From positions 620,001 to 684,000 of the forward strand of contig MU623340.1 of the NCBI GenBank assembly GCA_025201765.1: DNA of 64,000 nt, given 5' to 3'. A model generated the notes under the pieces. That model worked only from the letters and a program-made list of their open reading frames with translations. It had not been told where the DNA came from and ran no database searches. A program made the translations under genes and the position numbers. Shown in pieces: positions 1 to 10,081 of this stretch. Origin of the DNA: Daldinia sp. FL1419 (taxonomy: Eukaryota; Ascomycota; Sordariomycetes; Xylariales; Hypoxylaceae). Within the stretch, counting starts at the first letter, position 1. Each line of letters begins with the position of its first letter.

Positions 1-1709
1 GAAACAAGAAGGGTGACCTCTCGATTCGCATGGATCACGCTACCGGAGTACTCAACTTCGATAAGGATGTATTTGCTTCTTCAAAGGCCGTCCATGCCGG
101 CTCGGCGGCTGGTTCTGCAGAGAGCCCTGCTGGATCTGTACAGCGTCTCCAGAACACGCCTTCGGAGATTGTTCGATCACAGCTAGCTAGGCTTACGACT
201 ACTCTATATACCACTTGCTTCTATGTTGATTCGTCTCACCGACAGCGCCTCGTCGAAGCCCGGGAAGCCGCGTTGGCCAGGGCTAAAGCTGGCGCTGAGC
301 AGGAGCATCGTGAGACCCTGGCCCGCAAGGATATTATCCAGAAGCGGAAGGAAGAGGCATCCGAGCTGCAGGCGAAGAGAGAAAAGGAGAAGGCAAGACA
401 GAAGCGACTTCAAGAGCAAGCGTTGGCCGAGGCTGAGGAGCGACGGCTGGCTCAAGAGCAGAAGGAGCGCGAGGAGAAGCGTCTCAAGGATGAGAGAGAT
501 CGTGTCCGCAGAGAGGAGCTCAAGAAGCAGATCGCTGATCTCAAGATTGGTCCTAATGCTATTGACATTGATATCGAAAACATCGATGAATTTGATAGCA
601 ACCGTCTCCGTGCTATGAAGCTCGCCCAGCTCGAAAGAGAAAAGAATGATATCAACGAGAGGCTTCGCATCACTGGAAAGCGTATCGACCACCTTGAGCG
701 TGCTTTTAGGAAGGAAGAGGTTAAGAAGCTTCCTGAGGATTACGCCAAGCAGCGAGAGCGCGACTTGGCCGCTTACGAGGCTATGAAGGCAGAGACGTTG
801 CGAGAAGCAGAGGAGAAACACAAGCAGAGTGTTGAGCTCAAGCATCGTTTAAGCCGACTTATGCCCTTTTACGAATCGTTTAGGAAGTCCCTGCACGATC
901 GTCGCCGTGATGAGTTTGAGAAGCGTCAACGCGATGCTGAGAGAGAGTTGGAGAAGCAAATCGCAGCCCGTAAGAAGGAATACCGCGAGCGTAAGCTACG
1001 CGAGAAGCGAGAGCGGGAAGAAAAGGAGAGGGCCCTGCGGGAAGCAGAGGAACGCGCCGAGAATGAGAAGAGAGAACAAGAGCAGCGCGCCGAAGCGAAG
1101 CGCCAGGAGTTAATCAGAATCAAGGAACAGCGAGACAAGGAGCGCCAAGAAGCTCAAGAGAAACAAGCTCTCCAAGAGAGAATTGCCGAAGAAGCATTGG
1201 CCAGGAGACAAGCAGAAAAGGAAAAAGAGCGCTCGCAGTTCAAGCGCGAACCAGTCGATATCGCTCGCACTGACTCCAACGATCGGCCCTCTGGTGCCCC
1301 ACGCCTCAATCTTGTGGGTGGCAAATCATCTTGGCGTGATCGTGAGGCTTCGAAGAATACCGCTGGCGCTGCTGGTAGCAATGGACCAAGCCGCACGGGT
1401 ACACCTATGGAGCGCACGGACTCCAACGAGCGTCCCCCCGAGCGCGAACGCGAACGTGAACGTGAACGTGAGCGTGGGCGTGAGCGTCCTGCGGACCGGG
1501 CATCTGGGCCTCCCCGACTGCCCCTCCAAGGAAAGCAACCCTCCTGGCGCGAGCGCGAGGCTGCTAAGGCAGCTGCTGCCCAGAGCGGTTCCAGAGACAG
1601 GGAGAGTGCACCTGCACCGGCTCCCACACAGGCTCCTTCTGAGACCTTGAAGCCCTCTGGTGCTCCCGGAAAGTGGGTGCCCCGACATCTCCGAGAAAAG
1701 CAAGGTTAG
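1..1709 (+). CDS. TIF32: eIF3 subunit a (Tif32), C-terminal part, cut by left edge
   Basis: Partial gene. The frame is open from base 3 with no in-frame start of its own; the ATG at 30 is internal. About 568 residues are visible. The first residues ([20 protein letters not shown]) match the end of the PCI domain of eIF3a, the scaffold subunit of eIF3 that binds the 40S ribosome during translation initiation in the cytoplasm. A long charged helix follows, very rich in Lys, Arg, Glu and Ala (from about residue 80 to 410), as in the spectrin-like region of eIF3a. After it come two short repeats of the type GKxSWREREA, an Arg-Glu run at about bases 1438-1480, and the C-terminal signature [11 protein letters not shown]. 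No intron is seen in this part. The antisense strand also has long open frames, but these follow from the biased Lys/Glu/Arg codons. Assignment is secure; only the N-terminal half is missing. Confidence 0.95.
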   Translation, partial: NKKGDLSIRMDHATGVLNFDKDVFASSKAVHAGSAAGSAESPAGSVQRLQNTPSEIVRSQLARLTTTLYTTCFYVDSSHRQRLVEAREAALARAKAGAEQEHRETLARKDIIQKRKEEASELQAKREKEKARQKRLQEQALAEAEERRLAQEQKEREEKRLKDERDRVRREELKKQIADLKIGPNAIDIDIENIDEFDSNRLRAMKLAQLEREKNDINERLRITGKRIDHLERAFRKEEVKKLPEDYAKQRERDLAAYEAMKAETLREAEEKHKQSVELKHRLSRLMPFYESFRKSLHDRRRDEFEKRQRDAERELEKQIAARKKEYRERKLREKREREEKERALREAEERAENEKREQEQRAEAKRQELIRIKEQRDKERQEAQEKQALQERIAEEALARRQAEKEKERSQFKREPVDIARTDSNDRPSGAPRLNLVGGKSSWRDREASKNTAGAAGSNGPSRTGTPMERTDSNERPPERERERERERERGRERPADRASGPPRLPLQGKQPSWREREAAKAAAAQSGSRDRESAPAPAPTQAPSETLKPSGAPGKWVPRHLREKQG

Positions 1710-2186
1710 GCATTGGAGGACCGGCGTTACGGGGGTTTGGGTTCAGTATGATTAGCTTGTAGTTTAGATTCACGAAGAAAAATAAACTGTCTTCTAATCT
1801 ACGAGTGCACTTACGATCGGATCGCACGAAGAACTGTCGGCTTTTGCACATCGTGTTTTCTTAAGACGAGTAGATCGACTGAATTTCAGACTTCTACGCT
1901 AGGCATAGGAATGATAATGTTTAAGGATCAACGGTTTTGCTGCTTTAGCTAGATATGTACGCTGTCCTAATTCGAGAATGAGTATGATTGACTTTAATTA
2001 TTACATATACCAAGCACCTGGCCCTGTCTACGAACCTGGTATTATAGGCATGTGCTACTAGGCACGGGTATCTACTACGTCCAAGGCTTCGGGGTTTTTT
2101 TTTGTGTCTGTCGTGTGTACATCTCTAATCTATGCTAAGCCATCCGTCTCCTAGGTAACCATTATCCACGAGTGATATGTTCGCCA
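1710..2186. other. convergent 3' intergenic region
   Basis: Lies between the stops of the eIF3a gene (+) and the CFEM gene (-), so it should hold both 3' UTRs. AT-rich, with a T run near 2093-2103. No coding potential recognised. Confidence 0.6.
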
Positions 2187-3129
2187 TCACGTCCAAGATG
2201 TAGGTAATGTCGGGCTCCCGTCGGCGGCACGGCGTAGAACAGGCTCGGCGCTCAGCTCAACTGGCTTTTCATGCGTTGCTAGTTCCTTAACGGGGTGGAA
2301 TCCGGACAGTGCGTATTCCGTGGGGAGCTCGCCTATCGGTTTACCATCTAGTTGCACTTTGCTATCTGTTACCAGCGCAACGCCTATCTCATTCAGGCCT
2401 CCTTCTATACCGGCGCCGGCGCTACCACCCTCTTCTTGCGGGCCGGGACCTGCGGCCTCTTCTCCTTGCGTGTGCTTCGAACGCCCCCTGCCTAGCCGGA
2501 AGGCGTAAAGTAGTAATCCTCCCGTGATCAAGATGCACGCGACACACGCCCCTACGACAATCCCCGCTATAGCACCACCGCCCAACCCGCCAGCGGTATT
2601 CGAAGCCTGTTTTTCGCTACCTGGCGACCCGGTGGCGTCCGCGGCCGGCGAGGTCATGCCCGTTGCCGATGTCGTGGGCCACTCGTGGCCCCACGATGTA
2701 CTCCACCCCGGGGGCGGGTAGCCCCCTGAATAGTCGCTGCCGACTGTGATCCCGTTGTCGCTGCAGTAATCCGTAAATGCGGAACGCAGACTATCTGTAC
2801 ATGGTATATTTAGCTCCATACTCCAACGCGAATGGCCAAGATGTAAGAACGACGGGATAGTGCTAAGCATAATGGTATCACGTACACGCGAGCTGCTCCG
2901 TCGAGTTACCGCAGGCTTCCTGGGCGCAGGATACGGAGCCTGGCCCTATAGCGCGGATATTGTCGCACAGACACTTTACGTCGTCGGGGCCGGTGCACTT
3001 GGAGTTTTTCGCGATTGAGGATTCGACGCAGGACTGTGCGCATTCCGGCATGCATGCCGTTAGGTTCTGGTTGGCCATGGCTAAGGCGATGAACGCTAGG
3101 AGAGGGACGAGAACCCGTAAAGACGCCAT
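2187..3129 (-). CDS. CFEM-domain single-pass membrane protein
   Basis: Two exons, 3129-2886 and 2794-2187, joined across a 91-nt intron (donor GTACGT, acceptor TACAG), give 283 residues. ATG 3129 sits in a good context (CACCATGGC) and starts directly with a signal peptide (about residues 1-19); an upstream in-frame ATG at 3162 would add a charged tail before it. The secreted part has the eight-cysteine CFEM pattern at residues C30, C34, C45, C53, C55, C68, C73 and C92, including the typical K-C-L-C-D core, plus an extra C26. The eighth cysteine appears only after splicing, which supports the intron. A Gly/Pro/Ser linker, one membrane segment (about 155-179) and a cytoplasmic tail follow. CFEM proteins of fungi are surface proteins; some bind haem, others resemble receptors. 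The long tail fits the receptor-like type, but that is inference. Confidence 0.85.
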
Positions 3130-3706
3130 GGTGGTGGCTGTGGTGCCGTTTCTTTTTTTCAAGCCGTCTCCTTCAGAGATGACCCGTCACGTAACGTCAA
3201 AGGCTTGAAATGGGAACCATAGGTGGGCTATGTAAGGCAAGATAGGCCAAGGCTCCTAGTATTACGAGGGAAGAGTATGGGGGAGGGGAAAAAATTTTTT
3301 TTTCTTTCTTTCTTTTCTCCTCAAGAGAAAAGGGGGCGGGAGCAAGGCTAGCGGGAGCGGTTCCCCGGAGGATTTTTCCTATTTATTTTCTCACGTATAA
3401 GACATATGAGATGCGAGATCTTCTGGAGGAGAAACCTTATTTGAGCAAGGAAGCAAATACACGAATGATCTGACACGACGCATTTTACACATTTTTTTTT
3501 TTCCTTTTCTTCTCGAAGAGGAAATAGATAGTTTTATGCGACGCTGTGACTACGGGACCTGGGGGATCTTACTGGCCGTGGGCGAGATTGACGGCCTACC
3601 GATTTGGCGTGAGAGGGGAGGGGAAGGGGGTGGGCGGAAGGATTGCCTTAGTTGCAGCATAGTTACCATTACATACTACGCCGTCTGAGGACTGAGCGAG
3701 GGGAGG

Positions 3707-3719
<13 letters not shown>

Positions 3720-3740
<21 letters not shown>

Positions 3741-3864
3741 GGGGGCCCCCCCCCGCCGGGGTTTTTAAATTGTGACGACCGCCCCCCGCCCCCCGGATGG
3801 GGGTTTTTGGGTTTAACCAAAAAAAATAAAAANNNNNNNNNNGCCCCCCCCCCCCCCCCCCGCG

Positions 3865-3904
<40 letters not shown>

Positions 3905-3915
3905 ACCCCCCCCCC
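3720..3915. repeat. poly-G/poly-C block around a 10-N assembly gap
   Basis: A run of 26 G (3720-3745) passes directly into 9 C. After about 78 bases a gap of ten Ns follows (3833-3842), then C runs at 3844-3861, 3865-3904 and 3906-3915. The Ns are a fixed-size placeholder, so the true length is unknown. Runs of this kind are typical of places where sequencing or gap filling failed. Confidence 0.9.
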
Positions 3916-4230
3916 TGGCCGAGCCGGAGGTTGTACGATGTGAGACTCGGTCCCGGGACCCGCGTATGGGGTTTATGGCTTTTCGCGAATCAAGATGCTA
4001 TCTAGATCTCCGGGTTCCAAATTTCCTTTCCTTTCGCTTCTTCTGAGACGATTTCGAGAAGCATGTTTACAGCCACAATGAATGGCGGAGCGCGGCAGCG
4101 CGTGGTTGACTGGCTAGCCTTAGATTTGGTACATATGGGATGGCGAGAATACTATCATCTGTCATATTTGTGTTGTGCGTGGTGCTGAGGTAGCAGTGAG
4201 TGGCTGCGGGGAGGCGGGGTCTGTAGCGGT

Positions 4231-4278
4231 ATATATATACCTATATATTATATATATCTATATCTATATCTATATATT
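4231..4278. repeat. TA/TATC microsatellite
   Basis: Alternating TA dinucleotides merge into three TATCTA-type units. A simple repeat, with no sign of coding function. Confidence 0.85.
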
Positions 4279-5524
4279 CACGAATTACGATAGTAGGAAA
4301 GGCTGCTGTTGCTTACTTTGCCTTAGGTATGCATGTAGGTCTGGATGGGTAAGCATGCAGGGTAGCGGTCGACGATACTTGCTGTTCTTGGCACATGAGT
4401 CGGTCAGCTCTGAGTGTCAGTCCCGGGGGAAGCGACCGGCAGAACGGGTTTTATTTATTTTTATTTTTTCATAGAAGGCATGTAGGCGGGCCGCTGGAAA
4501 TGGGCCTCACGGTGCCGAATAGTTGATGCTGGATCGTTGATACTACGCTGGTTATGATGAATATACGTATTATTCGACCTGCCGCTTGAAGGGAGGTCAT
4601 GGGTTCTGCTAACCCTTGTCTCGCCTGTTTTCTAGAAATATAAGGCTGTGTTTCAACTCATGGGCATGAGAGCCTCAAACCATGATGAGAAAGTCAAGCT
4701 GCCATTGCCTCAACGGTTATGTTATACGATCTATTATCCCATCTATATTCACGCATATATACATTGCATCGGTGACGTTGGGCGAAGGAATACTTTTAAT
4801 CTACACCCAACTTCCCACCAGGTAGGTACCTTGCAGAATTAGACATCATAGTCAATAGTTTGTTCCTGGATTGGCCGGGTGTTGTCCCCGTGTCTGACCA
4901 ACAAAGCTGCATACCGTCATATTCTAATCAATGCATCATATAGTCAAGCCAAGATCGACGACCTAATATCTAGGCAAGCTACGAGTATGGCTGCCGGGTA
5001 AGCATATTATCTGGCACTTATAAAAGAGGTTTCACAGGCCAGAGACCTTGGCCTCAATACACGTCAGGCATTATAAATCTATGTGATATCTTCATTAGGA
5101 ATTAGTAAACCGGTAGTCTACTAAAGCAAGGATCCCTGATACATCAGAACATGAGGGACGAAGTGGTTGAGAGGTATCATTGATGCGACCCTATACGCTA
5201 GTGGGACAGAACATACGACTGCGACTATGGACTCCCAAAATATATATCATATGATGCAATCAATTATACAAGAGTTGACTTGGGAAAAGGGGTTGACTCG
5301 AAGGATGCATTTAGACAAGTTTTGCGTGTAACAAATGTAAAGTCCAAAAGTTGAATCGAAAGTTGATTGGAAGAGTGGACCGACCTCCACTTGAATAACC
5401 CTAAACTGCGGGAACCTATCACCAAGAAAAAGAAAACCAAAAATAAAAAACCCCCCAAAAATATTCAATAACTTCCTAGTGCTGTGACTAGGTCGTGACC
5501 GAGTATGGACTTAACAGATTTGAC

Positions 5525-5596
5525 TGCCTCCACCCCGGATCGAACGAGGGATCTTTGCATTACAAGTGCAACGCGTTACCACTGCGCCATAGAGGC
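5525..5596 (-). tRNA. tRNA-Thr (anticodon UGU)
   Basis: On the minus strand the sequence begins GCCTCTATGG and ends GGGGTGGAGGC plus discriminator A, so the seven-base acceptor stem pairs (one G-U). The anticodon arm is TTGCA-CTTGTAA-TGCAA, giving anticodon TGT (UGU), which reads ACA and so specifies Thr. The T arm with GTTCGATCC pairs, and the D arm carries the usual GTGGTAAC. There is no intron. No T run directly follows the gene; the first run of five T on the minus strand is about 65 bases downstream (near 5455-5460). CCA is not encoded, as expected in eukaryotes. Confidence 0.93.
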
Positions 5597-7049
5597 CGAT
5601 GAATGCTTACGCTGGGTGCATTAAGTTATAAAGAAAAGAGAAAAGACGAAGACGAAGCACCAAAAACGACGCTTTTAGAGTTACAGAGATGTTTTTTATG
5701 AGTTGCAATGCATGCATGCATGTACTTTTTTCACTTGAAGCTACGCAAGCTTCATAACATTAATGGCACAAGTTATGGACCAATTACCTAATTATGAAGA
5801 TGGCTGTTTCCTCGGTACCTCATTAGATGCCTACATACAAACTGGCGAACTGTAACTTCCCCAGGTTAGGCTGTTATGTGACATCGCGAATTGACTTAGT
5901 CATCGTTTCGACCAATTTACTCTGATTTGAATTTACTTAACTAACCCCAAATAACGTTGATCCAATACTTTAACCTACTACAACTTTTGGGAGCCCAAAA
6001 TAACTCTTCACTTCTAAAAAAAACAATGTTGCCCAATATGGCCTTGTTGCTTAATATATTGGCCAAACAGTATTTCATTACTATACTATTGGTTTTAACA
6101 GATTGATCACACGTCTTTTAAGAAATCGGAGCCAGTCAAAATATACTATTCGCGGCCGGATGAAGAAAAAAAAAACCCGCGTGGTTCAGGATTCTAAAGC
6201 CTGAAAGCCGGGCCGTCTTGATACGAGCTTTACTGCCCAATTTAGGGCGCTATGTCTTTCTGGCTCAAACCATATCTTATATACTTCGGGTTCCTATGGA
6301 GACTATAGGGGGTTTGTCTTCTTACTACACGGTCAACTCTCACCTAGTAAGACGCAATAAGGCTACTCAAGGAAAAATCTCGGGGTTTCCGGAACCAGTA
6401 CCTCGCCGAAGAGGGCCTATCCCAGCTTTCCGGGCGTCATCTGCGGGGAATAAGTCAAATATCACTTAAAAAGTGAGGCTTATGTACCGCATTACCTTGA
6501 TAAGGGCCTTAGCTGGCTGCGGCTACGGCGAGACCTGCGTACGAGATCATTGTATCGAATCGCTTCAATAAGCGCAACACCAGAGGTGAGCCATTTTGCG
6601 GAAAGCTAGTTGGAATCGCGCCTGTTCTACCAGAGGCCGCGTGATATTCTTGATCAACCAGCCCTTCCGCTCCTCACCGTCTCTGGCCAATCTGATGACG
6701 GCGCTGGGACGCACTGGGGAAAAGCTTCATGCAAGACTGCGTTGTTCTTCTGCAGGCTGCAAGCAGGCAACCACGGGAGGCCAATAAGACCAACATGGAG
6801 TTGCGCCAAGATTATACGCGTTAACGATGAGCTCTGCAAGTCGGCTCGTCATTCAGCGTTGTTGCTCAAAGGACGCTAGGTCCGGGCTATATACCCTACA
6901 TGTCTCTAACATTATTTAGGGACCGCTTCCCTCTCAGACAATTTTACTAAGGGTGAGCAGATCGATGACCAGTTCTACCCAATTTAGGACTGATCATCCC
7001 TATCTTGTATATTGGATTGGACAACTCTCGGCCCACAAGCACCGAGAAG
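5597..7049. other. AT-rich region, no supported gene
   Basis: Holds a GCATGCATGCATG tract near 5708-5722 and several short open frames (6218-6469, 6610-6879) without recognisable domains or clear splice links. Possibly decayed sequence upstream of the weak ORF at 7050. Confidence 0.5.
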
Positions 7050-7835
7050 ATGGCGGCAGAAGTCTATTGCATATGCGTGATTGCCTACATGGAAGGGAGG
7101 AGGGCGGCCTCTAGGATACCCGAACCTAGAGTAGAGCTGAGTTCGACTTTGGAAGCACTTGATAAACGCGCTCGACAGCTTGAAGTCGCGTTCCGGGTCA
7201 CACCACCTCCGCCATTTCTTGAAATAACGTGGGACTCACTCACATGGCGCGTATGTCGTCTGTCACGTTTACAAGTGCCTGCTCAGCTTCTCAAGAAGGC
7301 ACCACCTCTGGGCAATGCCGCCTCTATGCCGCTCTTGAAGTGTGCCATCTCGACTATCAGCGTCCAGAGCCAACTCACCTTCCCCGAAACTGAAGATTTG
7401 GACGAAAAAGAATTTCTAAAGTCAGCTGCGCAATGGCTCTATTTCTTTTCAGGTCGGCGAAATCTTGAGATTAGAACCCCTTCATTTAGATTCGAGGACA
7501 TCTGCTCCCTGGCATTGGATCTGTCACTCGAGGTTGAATCTGGACGCCCATGGAATAGACGACCATTGCCTCCCCCCGGTCTTCTAGCACCTCAATCTTT
7601 CAATAACTGGGGAGCAAGGTGTTGCAGTTGCTGTTCTTGCAATTGCCATAGGAGATCGCGACGCGATTCAAGCGTGAGCTCGGACGGAAGCTCACACCGA
7701 AGCACTCACTGCAGAAAATGGCCGGTTCTTGGATGGTTCAGGAAACTTGCTTTTTGGCGTAGGAGGCGTATTGTAGATGATTCTTCGTCGTCATCTTCGG
7801 GCACAATTGTGGATGACCAAAGGAGGAGCCCCTGA
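7050..7835 (+). CDS. uncharacterised ORF with Cys-rich basic tail
   Basis: Open frame of 261 residues from ATG 7050; no family recognised. The first two thirds look like an ordinary globular sequence with several Trp and Leu-rich helical stretches (for example EFLKSAAQWLYFF). The last third has a tight cysteine cluster (CCSCCSCNCH), then Ser/Arg-rich sequence, a WFRKLAFWRRRR basic-aromatic motif and a poly-Ser run. A cluster of adjacent cysteines beside basic residues can be a palmitoylation or metal-binding site, but nothing in the sequence decides this. No start context, intron or neighbour supports expression, and an upstream exon may be missing. It could be a gene fragment or a chance ORF. 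Confidence 0.3.
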   Translation: MAAEVYCICVIAYMEGRRAASRIPEPRVELSSTLEALDKRARQLEVAFRVTPPPPFLEITWDSLTWRVCRLSRLQVPAQLLKKAPPLGNAASMPLLKCAISTISVQSQLTFPETEDLDEKEFLKSAAQWLYFFSGRRNLEIRTPSFRFEDICSLALDLSLEVESGRPWNRRPLPPPGLLAPQSFNNWGARCCSCCSCNCHRRSRRDSSVSSDGSSHRSTHCRKWPVLGWFRKLAFWRRRRIVDDSSSSSSGTIVDDQRRSP

Positions 7836-9067
7836 TGGGAAGCGAATTGTGTTTCCTCCATGTACAAACTAAGCTTTCGAGTTGATGTATTTACATCGGT
7901 GAGCCAAAAAGGCAGCTTAGAGTACAATGGAATGTGTGTCATTGGCAACGACAAACCCCGAACCCTCCTCTTAGACATGGAGCTAATATGCATACGATAC
8001 GAGGATCATGTCTCATATATGATTATGGGCATTGAATGTCTCGCTGATGTGATAACCGGCGGCTGAACGGCACGCCTTTTTTGTTCCCCGGACGTATTAG
8101 CGTACATCTAAGCCTATGGATTCGAGACACGGCACGACCCGCTGATAATCACGCGAGACGAGGACACGGAGAAGTTGAGAGACAGGGTCGCTGGATAAGA
8201 GTACCTATTCGAGTAACACGAGCCGTGCCGTATTTAAACGCCTCTCAACCTCACGTCCGGGAATCCTGTTAAAATGAAACAAACTTTAGATGACCTCGGC
8301 TGAGAAGCTATGTCCTAGTCGTTACGGGGACGTGAATTTGTTTGATGGATGCAAGAATGTATAAATTATATTATATATACCCAGGCGCGCTTGAAATAAG
8401 GCGGTCTCAGCTGGCTGCATTACGAGGTACGCATAATGGTATATGTGGATTAGGGGGGAAAGGAACCAATATCCAAACTGGCGGTATATATATATACATG
8501 CGGAAGTAGGTAAGGTATGATGGATGTATGTGCGAAGTAAATCATCTCTGTTAATATTAAACATTGGATATCGAATACTGAACATTTGAACTCCGGAACG
8601 CCGTGCCATGCTATGTTTCTCTATGCTAATCGCCCTCTTTCTCTTGCCCTCTCCCAGGCAATTATAATTACTCGGTAGCCTCGTCGAATGTCATTACGTC
8701 AGGTAGAGAGTTAAAATCGGCAACGGTACGTAACGTAAGGTAGTAATGGAGTAAGGAATGCGTATAAGTGGTATAAAAGTAATGTCGCGTGAGGTACATA
8801 TTAGTCATCTTGAACCCAACTGGAAACCTTATTCCCGCACGTTCGGAAAGGGATGGAAAGCGTGAAGGGTAGGTAATAAGGTTAAACTCAGTATTAGTTT
8901 AGGTATCCAAGGTTAGGTATTTTTCGGTAATTCGGTATCGATATCGGAACGCTCTCCCTTTCCTTTCCTTTCCTTTTTTCTGTTTTTTTCTGTTTCTTCT
9001 TTTCTTCTTTTTTTTAAAAAAAGCTCATATTATACCACCCCTTTTCAATTCTCGTCCGTCACGCATT
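7836..9067. other. gene-free region with pyrimidine tract
   Basis: Downstream of the weak ORF and of the stop of the surface-protein gene at 9068 (minus). A long C/T tract lies at about 8953-9016 and a TA repeat near 8485-8499. No coding sequence recognised. Confidence 0.55.
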
Positions 9068-10081
9068 TCATCCCGCTCCGTGCCCGTTTCCTAATCCCTG
9101 ATCCCGGTATCCGCTTTCGGGGTGTGCGTTATTATGTGTCGGCGTATGTACGCTGCTGGTGTCGTTGAAGTATACTTCGCTTCCCGGCAATTCGACCGGT
9201 GCTGGTGAATTTGCTCTACCGTCGTCTAATTCCGCGAGCAGCGGGACGCCGGACGATCGCTTGGATTTGTACCCTGCTCCTCCTCCTATATTTCCTCCGT
9301 CTTTCTTGTCTCCCGCGTAATAATCGGCGGGTAATTCCTTCACTCCGCTATGCGCATTCGCCGGGCTGAGTTCAGCTATACCCCCGAACTGCGCGTTGTG
9401 CTGTGCATACTCAGGGGATGGGGATAGTGGCGACGGGTGATATAAGCTGCTGCCGTTGTGCATGCTGTAGGCACCGCTGGGCGAGAGTTCGACGTCGTGG
9501 GGGCGCGGCGAATTGGCGTCTAGCATGGGTTTGTGCGCTTTGCGCCGTCGGGAATAGGCGTAGACAAACCAGCCCAAGAGGCCGAGCGCTGTGGCGCCAA
9601 AGCCGATGCCTACACCTAGACCGATCTTGACGGCCGAGGAGAGGTTACCGCTGCTGTTGTCGGGACCCGGTGATGCTGTAGGGGAATCGGACGGTGAGGT
9701 TGACGTCGGTGTCGAGGGGGGACTTGTTTCGGTGGCAGCTGAAGCCTTGGATAGGAAAGCTTGCTTGGAAACGGCGATGGTGACACCCGTGCCGGCGCAG
9801 TTGAACTCCATGGTATCGTAGACGGCATTCAGATCGGAGGGGCTCTTCTGGGCGACGCACACGGCGGTATTGTAGATGAAATTTCCCTTATTAGTGCACA
9901 GGCACCTGTTCATTTCAGTGCCGGTGTTGCCGGTGCATTTGCTGTCGTTCGCGGCGTCGGTTAGACATTGCTGCGAGCCCTCGGGATACGCCGAGAAGTC
10001 GTTATCGATGGCCGACGAGACTTGTGTATGCAGGGCAACGCTGAGCAGCAGCGAGCCTGGCAGCGTCAGGAACCACCTCAT
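9068..10081 (-). CDS. six-cysteine single-pass surface protein (CFEM-like)
   Basis: Single exon, 337 residues, from ATG 10081. A signal peptide (about 1-24) is followed by a small domain with cysteines at residues 39, 49, 60, 62, 75 and 95. The C-x-C pair within RCLCTNKG recalls the core of CFEM domains, but two of the eight CFEM cysteines are absent, so I do not call it CFEM outright. Then come a Ser/Thr/Pro stalk (112-148, likely O-glycosylated), one membrane segment (about 152-176) ending in basic residues, and a 160-residue cytoplasmic tail rich in Pro, Ser, Gly and Asn. The tail has Glu-Leu-Pro/Ser motifs (GIAELSPA, VKELPADYY) that resemble motifs in the tail of the CFEM protein at 2187-3129. 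Such proteins are usually regarded as wall sensors or receptors in fungi; that role is inferred. Confidence 0.8.
   Translation of the reverse strand: MRWFLTLPGSLLLSVALHTQVSSAIDNDFSAYPEGSQQCLTDAANDSKCTGNTGTEMNRCLCTNKGNFIYNTAVCVAQKSPSDLNAVYDTMEFNCAGTGVTIAVSKQAFLSKASAATETSPPSTPTSTSPSDSPTASPGPDNSSGNLSSAVKIGLGVGIGFGATALGLLGWFVYAYSRRRKAHKPMLDANSPRPHDVELSPSGAYSMHNGSSLYHPSPLSPSPEYAQHNAQFGGIAELSPANAHSGVKELPADYYAGDKKDGGNIGGGAGYKSKRSSGVPLLAELDDGRANSPAPVELPGSEVYFNDTSSVHTPTHNNAHPESGYRDQGLGNGHGAG

Larger units (their letters stand above)
3130..5524. other. gene-free region with homopolymers and an N gap
   Basis: Upstream of the CFEM gene. It holds poly-T/C tracts near 3293-3320 and 3491-3512, the G/C homopolymer block with Ns (listed separately), a TA-rich microsatellite and then AT-rich sequence. 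Short open frames here are Pro- or Gly-only translations of the homopolymers. No gene is supported. Confidence 0.6.

Noticed and set aside
204..845. 213-codon minus-strand frame opposite eIF3a
   Set aside because: Leu/Ser-rich mirror of Lys/Glu/Arg codons on the real gene; no domain and no start context.
3596..4046. Frames rich in Pro or Gly around the N gap
   Set aside because: Translations of poly-C/poly-G and crossing Ns; not proteins.
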